Part shown: positions 9,940 through 17,114 of the stretch, in pieces
How positions within the stretch are numbered: the stretch's first letter is position 1
Layout: each line of letters opens with the position of its first letter
NCBI GenBank assembly: GCA_964499955.1
Contig: CAZCMI010000001.1
Coordinates: forward strand, 50,315 to 114,314
Length of the DNA stretch: 64,000 nt
Direction of reading: 5' to 3'
Source: JAJYIV01 sp964499955
Lineage (GTDB): Bacteria > Patescibacteriota > Patescibacteriia > UBA9934 > GWF2-40-263
The notes under the pieces: model-generated
The model's input: only the letters and a program-made list of their open reading frames with translations
Database searches by the model: none
Told to the model about the DNA's origin: nothing
Made by a program: the position numbers and the translations under genes

Positions 9940-11484
9940 ATGCGTATGGAGGAACTGGAGGGAAAGGGGCGCGTGCCGTTCAAGACGGGCGTCGCGGCAT
10001 TGGCCGTGGCGGCTTTGTGCGTTCTCGTCGGTCTGCAGGCATTCGTTTCGCCCTTGGCCTTGGTGGCCGTCATCGTAGGCGCGGCGGCTGCGGTGGCCGC
10101 CCTTGCCCGGCCGCGCGCGGCCCTGGCCGCCCTCGCCGTCTATCTCCCGTTCGAACCGTTCCTGCTGAAATTCGTCCCGGACGAGATGTACGTCTTCGCC
10201 CGCTATCTTCCCGAAGGATTGATTTATGTCCTGGCGGCCGTGGCGCTGTGGCACGCCTTCGCCGGAGGGAAGAACGGCGGGAAGGGGTTGCGGCAAACCG
10301 CCCTGTCCCTCCCGTTCGGCCTGTTCATCACCGCCCTGGTTGCGTCCGCCCTCATCAACGCCGTGCCGCCGGACATCGCCGTCTTGGGCGCCCGGCAAAT
10401 CCTCCGGTTCATCCTGGTCTTCTTCATTGCGTTGAACCTGGCGCCGTCGGAAGCGTACGTGCGTCGCCTCACGGGCGCGTTGCTCGGCGTGGCGGCGTTC
10501 CAGGCCATCCTTGCCATCATCCAGCGGCTCACCGGCGGGGCATTGGACGCCTTCTTGCTGCCGTCGGACGCGCGCGCGTTGGGAGATATCACGCTCACGG
10601 CAGGCACGTCGCAGTTCTGGGATCCGGGTTCGCGCGCCTTCGCCACCATGGGCCGCTACGACCGGCTGGGAAACTTCTTGGCGTTTTTCCTCGTGCCCGC
10701 GGCGGCGTTCTTATATGAATTCCGCACGAAAGGACGATATCGGGAATGGACGTGGCTGCTGCTGGCGTTGGGGATTCCGGCGCTGATCTTCACGTATTCC
10801 CGCGCATCGTGGTTCGCGTTCCTGCTCGGCTTTCTATTCGTGGCCGTTTGGTTGTACCGGGACAAGCGTGTGTTGGCGGCCTTCGCGACGGTCGCCGTCG
10901 TGGTCTTCGCCTACGTGGGCGTGTCGGGGTTGAACGTGCGGTTCATCACCGAGGCGCCGGGCCAAACCTTGGTGGAACGGTTTTACGAGGCCTTCAGCGC
11001 CGCCCGCTGGCGCGGGGAATACTATGGCTTGGGCCGCGTGTATTGGATGGTGCAGGTGCCGCGCGTGGTGGTGCCCGCCTCGCCGCTGTTCGGTTTCGGG
11101 CCGGGGCAGTTCGGCGGGGGAGCGGCCGCCGCCTTGGGCAACACGGTCGTGTATGAACGCCTGGGCCTGCCCTATGGCGTCTTCGGCACGGACGGCTATA
11201 TCGACAACAGCTGGTTCGCCCTGTGGGGGGAAACCGGCACGCTCGGTCTGGCGTTTTTCCTGTGGATGTACGTCCTGCTGTTCCGCGTCGGCACGCGCGC
11301 ATTCCGCCGGGGGAAGACGCCGTTCGTCCGGGCGCTCGGGGCCGGGTATGCGGGGGCCGTCTTGGGCGCCGCGCTCATCTCCTTCTTGTCGACGGCGTTG
11401 GAAATCCGCGCCTTCGCCTTTTACCTGTGGTTGTACGGCGGACTCTTGGCCGCCTTGGTGCCGGAGGAACGGGAACATGTATGA
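9940..11484 (+). CDS. O-antigen ligase/polymerase-like membrane protein (Wzy_C family)
   Basis: 514 residues with about 11-12 hydrophobic spans. The region around residues 285-300 (FTYSRASWFAFLLG) is the Wzy_C signature of O-antigen ligases and polymerases, and a large extracytoplasmic loop follows (about 340-430, with GFGPGQFG and DNSWFALWGETG). It would polymerise lipid-linked glycan repeats or attach them to an acceptor on the outer face of the membrane. Starts are possible at 9940 or 9946, neither with a Shine-Dalgarno site. The end overlaps the NYN gene as ATGA. Confidence 0.8.
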   Translation: MRMEELEGKGRVPFKTGVAALAVAALCVLVGLQAFVSPLALVAVIVGAAAAVAALARPRAALAALAVYLPFEPFLLKFVPDEMYVFARYLPEGLIYVLAAVALWHAFAGGKNGGKGLRQTALSLPFGLFITALVASALINAVPPDIAVLGARQILRFILVFFIALNLAPSEAYVRRLTGALLGVAAFQAILAIIQRLTGGALDAFLLPSDARALGDITLTAGTSQFWDPGSRAFATMGRYDRLGNFLAFFLVPAAAFLYEFRTKGRYREWTWLLLALGIPALIFTYSRASWFAFLLGFLFVAVWLYRDKRVLAAFATVAVVVFAYVGVSGLNVRFITEAPGQTLVERFYEAFSAARWRGEYYGLGRVYWMVQVPRVVVPASPLFGFGPGQFGGGAAAALGNTVVYERLGLPYGVFGTDGYIDNSWFALWGETGTLGLAFFLWMYVLLFRVGTRAFRRGKTPFVRALGAGYAGAVLGAALISFLSTALEIRAFAFYLWLYGGLLAALVPEEREHV

Positions 11485-11975
11485 CGGAACGACCGTGTAT
11501 CGCGTATCTCGATGGGGCGAATGTCTACAAAGGCGTCGCGTCTGCCGCGTGGAAAATTGATTATCGCAGGTTTCGTTCCTGGCTGCGGCAAAAATACGGC
11601 GTATCGACTGCCCATCTTTTCATCGGCCTCATTCCAAAGCACGCGCAGATGTATACGTCCTTGCAATCCGCGGGGTATGCCATGGTTTTCAAGGAAGTCG
11701 TCTATGATGGTATGGGGAAGGCGAAAGGAAATTGCGACGCGGATCTCGTCTTGCAGGCCGTGAGGGACGTCTACGAACGAACGCCATCGTCCGTCGTACT
11801 CGTTTCAAGCGATGGAGATTACGCGCCGCTTGTCCGATTTTGGCAGGAGAAAGGCATTCCGTGCACGGTGATCTCTCCCGCGCCCATGGCGAAGTGTTCC
11901 ATTCTTCTGAAGAGAACGGAGGTGCGGATCGTTTGTCTTGAGGACGTAAAGAACAAGGTGTCGTATCGGAGGTAA
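11481..11975 (+). CDS. NYN-domain (LabA/DUF88-like, PIN-like) protein
   Basis: 164 residues. The N-terminal AYLDGANVYKG, central GNCDADLVLQAV and LVSSDGDYAPLVRFW segments are the hallmarks of NYN domains, PIN-like metal-dependent RNases. The candidate metal-binding acids are Asp11, Asp86, Asp111 and Asp113. The start overlaps the preceding stop as ATGA. RNase activity is inferred from the fold, not shown. It is an odd passenger in a glycan operon and is noticeably less GC-rich than its neighbours, so it may have been inserted. Confidence 0.8.
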   Translation: MTERPCIAYLDGANVYKGVASAAWKIDYRRFRSWLRQKYGVSTAHLFIGLIPKHAQMYTSLQSAGYAMVFKEVVYDGMGKAKGNCDADLVLQAVRDVYERTPSSVVLVSSDGDYAPLVRFWQEKGIPCTVISPAPMAKCSILLKRTEVRIVCLEDVKNKVSYRR

Positions 11976-12066
11976 AATGAAAAAGCCCCCGGCGAGGACG
12001 TATCCGCGCAAGGGTCTCTTCCGTGGTGATGCGAACATCGTAGGGGAGAAATTGAGCGGCGTCAAT

Positions 12067-13287
12067 ATGACCATCATCCAAGCCAACAAATTCTATTTCC
12101 CCCGGGGAGGCGCGGAGCGCTACGTCCTCGACCTTTCGGCGTGGCTGGAAGGGCAGGGGCACCGCGTGGCGCCGTTCGCCATGGCGCATCCGGACAACCT
12201 GCCTACGCCGTACGCGCGGTTTTTCCCCAGCCGGGTTCTCACGGAGGAAGTACGGATGAACGCGCAGGGGCTGCATACCGTGGGCCGCATGCTGTATTCG
12301 CTGGAAGCCCGGCGCAAGATGGCGTCCCTGGTGGCGGAAACCAAGCCGGCGCTCTGCCACATCCATAACATCTACACCCAGTTGTCGCCGTCCGTGTTGG
12401 ATACGTTGCGCGTCATGCGCGTTCCCGTGGCGATGACCGTGCACGACCATCATCTCGTGTCGCCGCAATACAACGTGTGGGCGCCGGGGTGCGGGAAAAA
12501 TGCGGATCCAAATGCGGGCGTCCTGCGCCTGGCGTTTTCGCGGTTCCACAAGGATTCCTTTGCCGCCAGTTTGTTGCAGGCCGCGGCCTTCCGGTTCCAC
12601 CGCCGGTTGGACATTTGGCGGCGCGGCGTGGACCTGTTCATCTGCCCGTCGCGCTATATGGCCGGGCGGTTGGTGGCGGCCGGGTTCCCCAAGGAGCGCA
12701 TCCGGGTGAACCCGTACGGCATCGACCCGTCCGCGTTCCGGCCCACATACGCCCACGAAGGATACGTACTGTTCGTCGGCCGGCTGGTGCCGGAGAAGGG
12801 CGTCGAAACGCTGATCGAAGCCGCCAAGCTCTTGCCGGACGTGCCGTTCCGCATCGTCGGCACGGGGCCGGACGAAGCGCGGCTGCGCGGCCTGGCCCAC
12901 GGGACGCGCAACATGCGGTTTCTGGGCCACCTGGGCGGGGAAGCTCTGGAGGCGGCCTATCGCGGCGCCTTGGCCGTGGCCGTCCCGTCCCGCGTGGAGG
13001 AAACCTTCCCGTTGGTCACATTGGAAGCGATGGCCCACGGCAAGCCGGTGGTGGCCAGCGCGGTGGGCGGCATTCCCGAGCAAATCGACGACCGGCACAC
13101 GGGTTGGCTGCTCCCGCCCCTGGATGCCGCCGCCTGGGCCGAGGCTTTCCGGCGGCTGGCGGAGGATGAACGGTTCCGCCTGGGCTTGGCCCGCGCCGCC
13201 CGGGCCGAAATAACCGGCCGTTTCCACCTGCGGCACCATCACGAACGGCTGTTGGAAACGTACGTGGAACTGACGGCCTGTGGATAA
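12067..13287 (+). CDS. GT4 family glycosyltransferase
   Basis: 406 residues from the ATG at 12067, where the family's N-terminal strand and glycine loop begin (IIQANKFYFPRGGAERYV). An in-frame ATG at 11977 with GGAGG upstream would add 30 residues. The C-terminal half has VLFVGRLVPEKG (nucleotide-sugar site) and the EX7E-type segment EETFPLVTLEAMAHGKPVVAS. It is a GT-B retaining glycosyltransferase, probably acting on a lipid-linked glycan at the inner membrane. The sugar cannot be read from sequence. Confidence 0.85.
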   Translation: MTIIQANKFYFPRGGAERYVLDLSAWLEGQGHRVAPFAMAHPDNLPTPYARFFPSRVLTEEVRMNAQGLHTVGRMLYSLEARRKMASLVAETKPALCHIHNIYTQLSPSVLDTLRVMRVPVAMTVHDHHLVSPQYNVWAPGCGKNADPNAGVLRLAFSRFHKDSFAASLLQAAAFRFHRRLDIWRRGVDLFICPSRYMAGRLVAAGFPKERIRVNPYGIDPSAFRPTYAHEGYVLFVGRLVPEKGVETLIEAAKLLPDVPFRIVGTGPDEARLRGLAHGTRNMRFLGHLGGEALEAAYRGALAVAVPSRVEETFPLVTLEAMAHGKPVVASAVGGIPEQIDDRHTGWLLPPLDAAAWAEAFRRLAEDERFRLGLARAARAEITGRFHLRHHHERLLETYVELTACG

Positions 13288-13420
13288 TTGACGTGTCGGT
13301 CGGAACGAAGAAAGAAGGGAGAAACCTTCGGGAAAATGAAAAACGGAGCCAACGGCGCCCGCCGAATCCCCGCCGCGGGGCGTCTTCGGAAGGCCTGTCA
13401 ACGCCGAACAAAGCACGAAC

Positions 13421-13451
13421 AAAAACACCCCGCGTTTGCGGGGGTGTTTTT
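13421..13451. terminator. Bidirectional intrinsic terminator
   Basis: Stem AAAAACACCCCGC / GCGGGGGTGTTTTT (13421-13433 with 13438-13451) with A and T runs on both sides. It serves the convergent glycosyltransferase genes on either strand. The 160 bases around it hold no other feature. Confidence 0.9.
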
Positions 13452-14604
13452 AGGCGCTCTGCATCTTCAAATTCGGGATGAAATCCAGCGCTTCGTACAG
13501 ATACATGGTCTGCTCGCCGATATCTTCCCAGTCGTAGTGCTTGGCCACGTAGGCGCGGGCTTCGGCGCCCACGGCTTCCACCAACTCGGGATGTTCGAGC
13601 AGCATCGCCAGTTTCTGGACGAGGTCTTCGACCTGTCCGACGCGGAAGGACATGCCGTGCTGCTGGGTCAGTTCCAGGTTTTCCGGAATGTCCGAGGACA
13701 GCACGCACTTTCCATACGACATGGCTTCCAGCACGGCGATGGGCAGACCCTCCGATTCGGACGGGTGTACGGCCGCGTAGGCGCCGGCAAACAGCGCGTG
13801 CAGCGCCTCGCCGGTTTGCGCGCCGGTGAACACCACGGACGGGTCGCCTTCCGCCTGCTTCCGCAGGTCCGCCACATAGGCGTCCGTAAACGCGGAGCCA
13901 CCCACGATGGCGAGCTTGCGGCCTGCCGTCAGATCCGGCCGTTCCGCCTGCAGGCGCTTCCACGCGTCGATCAGCAGGTGGGCGCCCTTGTGGCGCACAA
14001 GACGGGCACAGAACAACAGGTACTTCCCGGGTTCCAGGCCGAAGTCCGCGAGGTGCTTCAGCTCCGGCCGCTCCGTGTGGAAGCGGGTGCCGTTCGGGAT
14101 GTACACGGCGTCCACGCCGTACTGCATGCGCACGTACGTCTGCAGCGACTTGGACACCACGATGGTGGCGCCCGGCGAGCGCAGGGCCGTCCATTCGCCC
14201 AGGCGCAGCATCAGGCGGGCGAAGCCGCCCCACTTGCCGTGCGAACGGTCGATGCAGTGGAAGGTCACGACCACGCGGGCGGACGGACGCAACAGGCGCG
14301 GCAGCCACGCCAACAGGGCGGGGCCGACGCCGTGGATGTGAAAGACGTCCACGCCTTCCCACGCCGCCCGCACGATGGCCGTGAAGGTGTGGGTGATGGC
14401 GTCCAGGTGCTTGGTGCGGATGGACGGGGTGGCAATACAACGCACGGCACGGTGCGTACGCACCGGCCAGGTATACCAGCGGCGGCAGAACACGAGTACC
14501 TCGTGGCCGCGCCGCGCGAGTTCGGCCGAGAGTTCCTCCACATGGCGCTCAATGCCGCCCGCCTGTGCAGGAATCCCCTTTTGACCGATCATGGCGATCT
14601 TCAT
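13450..14604 (-). CDS. GT4 family glycosyltransferase (DUF1972-like start)
   Basis: 384 residues on the minus strand. The N-terminus IGQKGIPAQAGGIERHVEELS and the C-terminal HPSESEGLPIAVLEAMSYGK (EX7E) are clear GT-B/GT4 hallmarks. The opening resembles the rhamnosyltransferase-type DUF1972/GT4 proteins of exopolysaccharide clusters. It is a monocistron, opposite to its neighbours, with its own consensus promoter at 14649-14677. Confidence 0.85.
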   Translation of the reverse strand: MKIAMIGQKGIPAQAGGIERHVEELSAELARRGHEVLVFCRRWYTWPVRTHRAVRCIATPSIRTKHLDAITHTFTAIVRAAWEGVDVFHIHGVGPALLAWLPRLLRPSARVVVTFHCIDRSHGKWGGFARLMLRLGEWTALRSPGATIVVSKSLQTYVRMQYGVDAVYIPNGTRFHTERPELKHLADFGLEPGKYLLFCARLVRHKGAHLLIDAWKRLQAERPDLTAGRKLAIVGGSAFTDAYVADLRKQAEGDPSVVFTGAQTGEALHALFAGAYAAVHPSESEGLPIAVLEAMSYGKCVLSSDIPENLELTQQHGMSFRVGQVEDLVQKLAMLLEHPELVEAVGAEARAYVAKHYDWEDIGEQTMYLYEALDFIPNLKMQSA

Positions 14605-14648
14605 AGAGGTTCGTTTTGCCGCCTGGTTGAGGCGAGAATTAAGGAAGG

Positions 14649-14677
14649 ATCATAGCAGGAAAACAGGATCCTGTCAA
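14649..14677 (-). promoter_or_regulatory. Sigma70-type promoter TTGACA-17-TATGAT (minus strand)
   Basis: Read on the minus strand, TTGACA occupies 14677-14672 and TATGAT 14654-14649 with a 17-base spacer. The start codon of the glycosyltransferase lies about 45 bases downstream. Confidence 0.85.
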
Positions 14678-14710
14678 TGGATTATGGCGAGTTTTTGGCT
14701 AAAATAACGG

Positions 14711-14728
14711 AAAAACCCGCAGGGCGGG
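14711..14728 (-). terminator. Intrinsic terminator of the HTH gene (minus strand)
   Basis: On the minus strand a CCCGC/GCGGG stem (14728-14716) with a CCT loop is followed by TTTTT. It directly follows the HTH gene. Confidence 0.75.
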
Positions 14729-14729
14729 C

Positions 14730-15047
14730 TTAGGGGAGGGGCGGGGAATCGGGCGGTTTCGACCCCTCTGGTTCATTCAGGACTTGGGGATTCGGGGAAT
14801 ACAGCCGATTGCGGATTTTCCACCGGTCCACGTATTGGCCGATGCCCGTCTTGTCCCGCTTGTTCCGTACCGTGGTGGTGGCCTGGGACCAGCGCAAGAC
14901 GGACTCGAAATTAAGCTTGTACCGCCCCTGGACCACGACGTAGGTGATCTCCTGGTTGGCGATGGCGCGCCGCACGGTGCGCTGGGAAACGCCGAACAAA
15001 CGGGCGGCCTCGGCGACGGTAACGCGGATGACATTCTGGAGGGACAT
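14730..15047 (-). CDS. Small helix-turn-helix DNA-binding protein
   Basis: 105 residues from the ATG at 15047 (a GTG at 15062 is an alternative start). Residues 8-45 (VTVAEAARLFGVSQRTVRRAIANQEI) form a MerR/excisionase-like helix-turn-helix of the kind found in 'helix-turn-helix domain, DNA binding' proteins. The tail is rich in Pro and basic residues. The dyad covering its promoter suggests autoregulation. It is divergent from the ECF sigma gene, so it may also influence that unit. Patescibacterial genomes often carry such small HTH genes, but the targets are unknown. Confidence 0.75.
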   Translation of the reverse strand: MSLQNVIRVTVAEAARLFGVSQRTVRRAIANQEITYVVVQGRYKLNFESVLRWSQATTTVRNKRDKTGIGQYVDRWKIRNRLYSPNPQVLNEPEGSKPPDSPPLP

Positions 15048-15066
15048 AGGCCACTTATCCACTTAC

Positions 15067-15092
15067 GTTTGGCTACACCAGCGTAGCCAAAC
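15067..15092. promoter_or_regulatory. Probable operator: perfect 10-bp inverted repeat
   Basis: Arms GTTTGGCTAC (15067-15076) and GTAGCCAAAC (15083-15092) are perfect complements around a 6-base centre. The repeat covers the -10 of the HTH gene's promoter, the arrangement expected for a self-repressing regulator. Confidence 0.65.
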
Positions 15093-15108
15093 ACGAACAT
15101 TTTGTCAA
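15080..15108 (-). promoter_or_regulatory. Promoter of the HTH gene, TTGACA-17-TACGCT (minus strand)
   Basis: On the minus strand TTGACA is at 15108-15103 and TACGCT at 15085-15080, with a 17-base spacer. The -10 falls inside the inverted repeat. Confidence 0.75.
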
Positions 15109-15172
15109 TTATACACAGGGTCATTTTGGGCGGGAGGGAAGGGAACGGACGTGGGAATGCTGGGTCAAAACA

Positions 15173-15201
15173 TTGAAGAAAAAGGCTTTTTCCGCTAGGG
15201 T
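15173..15201 (+). promoter_or_regulatory. Possible promoter TTGAAG-17-TAGGGT
   Basis: Correct spacing but weak hexamers, 56 bases upstream of the ECF sigma start codon. It may be recognised by the housekeeping sigma factor. Confidence 0.4.
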
Positions 15202-15257
15202 GCTTGCTAATTCGTCGGCCGCGTAAGTTTTTCCCTTAACGCGACGACTACACCTTT

Positions 15258-15800
15258 GTGAGCAGGCACCTCGAACAATTTCTGCTCTTCCGCGTTCGCG
15301 TGCATCGGGACGAACGGGCCTATGCCCGCCTCTACCAACTGTACGTGGATCGGATCTACCGGTTTCTTGCCGCCAAGCTGCCTACGGCTGCAGACGCGCA
15401 CGACGCCGCCGCCACGGTCTTCCTCCGGGCGTGGAACTACTGCACGTCCACCCAGGTGGACCATCTCTCCGGCTTGCTGCATACCGTTGCCCGGGGAGTC
15501 ATCGCCGAGTTCTACCGCCAACGCCGGGAGACGGTTTCGCTGGACGAGGATTCCTCTTGGAAGGACACCTTGTCCGACGGTTCGGCGGGTGCGCAGCAGG
15601 TGCAGCGGGACGTAGACGTTTCGCTGGTGCGTCGGGCGCTCAACGCCCTGCCGCCGGACCAAGCCCGCGCCCTGTCCCTGCGGTACCTGTCGGACCTGCC
15701 CATTTCCGCCGTCGCGGCAGACCTCAAGAGATCCGTGAACGCCACCAACGTCCTTCTGTACCGCGCCGTCCGTTCCCTCCGTAAGTTGATGGAACCCTAG
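15258..15800 (+). CDS. ECF-type sigma-70 family RNA polymerase sigma factor
   Basis: 180 residues from a GTG start. Region 2 lies about residues 20-85 (YARLYQLYVDRIYRFLAAKL, then the DAAATVFLRAW segment) and region 4 about 125-178 (LNALPPDQARALSLRYLSDLPISAVA, then VLLYRAVRSLRKL as the recognition helix). Regions 1 and 3 are absent, as in ECF factors. The gene ends 11 bases before a membrane protein with a DUF5667-type segment, the usual anti-sigma arrangement, and that is followed by the S-layer-like gene. Control of surface-layer expression is a reasonable inference. Confidence 0.85.
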   Translation: MSRHLEQFLLFRVRVHRDERAYARLYQLYVDRIYRFLAAKLPTAADAHDAAATVFLRAWNYCTSTQVDHLSGLLHTVARGVIAEFYRQRRETVSLDEDSSWKDTLSDGSAGAQQVQRDVDVSLVRRALNALPPDQARALSLRYLSDLPISAVAADLKRSVNATNVLLYRAVRSLRKLMEP

Positions 15801-15811
15801 CCTCCTTCCTT

Positions 15812-16948
15812 GTGACCGACCACGACGTCAAAAACCTCTTGCGCTCCTTGCGCGACGAACCGGCCCTCGGCGGTTCGTTTGGCGATCGTGCGCAAAAAGA
15901 CGTTTGGGCGTCGGTGGCGCAACAGGCCGGACTCTCGGCCTCCGTAAAAGATGCGGCCGGCACGTCCGCCTACACGCTGGCCGACTATCTGGACTACGCG
16001 GCGCACGAAACCCGGGCCTTCCTGCGTCCCATGGCCGCCGCGGCGGGTGCCGCCGGGCTGGTGCTCTCCGGCTGGGTCACCACGGTGTCCGCGGGCAACA
16101 GTTTGCCGGGCGACGTCCTGTACCCCATGAAGCTGGCGGGCGAACGGGTGCAGATCCGCCTCGCCGGCACGCCAAAGGACCGTGTGCGCCTGCACGCCGC
16201 CTTCGCGGAACGGCGCATGCAAGAAGCCGTGGAAATCACCGCCAAGGACGTCCCGTACCGCACAGACCGCATGCGCACCGCGGTGGCCAGCATGAAAGGG
16301 GAACTCGATTCGGCCCACGGAGAATTGGCCGCCCTGCAGGTTTCCGCGCCGGAACTGGTCGCCGAAGCCGCCGCCGTTCTCGCGCGGAAGACGGAAGCGC
16401 TGAACGTCCTGTTGGAACAAGCGCCCGTTTCCGACGCCTCCGAAGCCGTTTTGCAAGAAGTCGCCGTCGCGCGGGAAACCGTCAAGCAGGCGGAAACGCA
16501 AACGGTCAGCACCTTGGTGGAAACCCACGAGCAATACGAACAGGCGGTTACCAGCGAGGAATTGCAGCGCAACTTCCGCCGGGAATACCAACGCACCGCC
16601 GTCCGGTTTACCACCGCACGCTCCCGTGCGGCCGTCCTAAGGGAAGCCGTGGCTGCCCTGCCCGCGGAAGAAGCCGGCTCCTATCTTGCCGCCGCCAACC
16701 AGGCCGTTACGGAGTTGCTCCCGTTGGACAAACTGCTGGCCGACGCCATGAACGTCATGGCCGCCGGCGGCTACCGCCGCGCGTTCGACCTGCTCGCCCA
16801 GGCCGGAAACATCCTCAACGGCGTGGAAGGGGAACTGGCCGCGCAGGAAATCCAATACACCGCCGGACGCATGGTGGAACCCGAACGGCCCGTTGAAGCG
16901 CCGCCAGAAGAACCCACGGACGTACCGGAAACCACGGAAGCGCCCTAA
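15812..16948 (+). CDS. Membrane-bound probable anti-sigma factor (DUF5667-like)
   Basis: 378 residues from GTG. About 70 cytoplasmic residues at the N-terminus could bind the sigma factor. One membrane span follows (about 73-93), then the DUF5667 hallmark NSLPGDVLYPMKLAGERVQIRLA (95-117). Long Ala/Glu helices (120-340), probably a helical bundle outside the membrane, and a Pro/Glu tail complete it. Pairing with an ECF sigma factor is typical. Signal sensing through the external helices is inferred. Confidence 0.8.
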   Translation: MTDHDVKNLLRSLRDEPALGGSFGDRAQKDVWASVAQQAGLSASVKDAAGTSAYTLADYLDYAAHETRAFLRPMAAAAGAAGLVLSGWVTTVSAGNSLPGDVLYPMKLAGERVQIRLAGTPKDRVRLHAAFAERRMQEAVEITAKDVPYRTDRMRTAVASMKGELDSAHGELAALQVSAPELVAEAAAVLARKTEALNVLLEQAPVSDASEAVLQEVAVARETVKQAETQTVSTLVETHEQYEQAVTSEELQRNFRREYQRTAVRFTTARSRAAVLREAVAALPAEEAGSYLAAANQAVTELLPLDKLLADAMNVMAAGGYRRAFDLLAQAGNILNGVEGELAAQEIQYTAGRMVEPERPVEAPPEEPTDVPETTEAP

Positions 16949-17000
16949 AACGGGTCAGCCCCCAAGCCGGCGGCGTCGTGCCACCCGCACGTTCCTCCCG

Positions 17001-17075
17001 CTTGGAGGCGGATCCGTCTCCAAGGCTCGTCGATACGAAACGCCTAAAAGGTCGAGGCCGAAAGGCTGCGTTTCG
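17001..17075 (+). promoter_or_regulatory. Structured leader before the S-layer-like gene
   Basis: A 24-base near-perfect palindrome (17001-17024, one mismatched pair) and a second inverted repeat, CGAAACGC (17036-17043) with GCGTTTCG (17068-17075), lie in the 166 bases between the anti-sigma gene and the S-layer-like ORF. They could be an operator, a transcript-stabilising hairpin or both. No convincing sigma70 promoter was found here. Confidence 0.5.
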
Positions 17076-17114
17076 CCCTTAATACCAAAAAAGGTTCTGA
17101 CGTTTTTCAATGCT

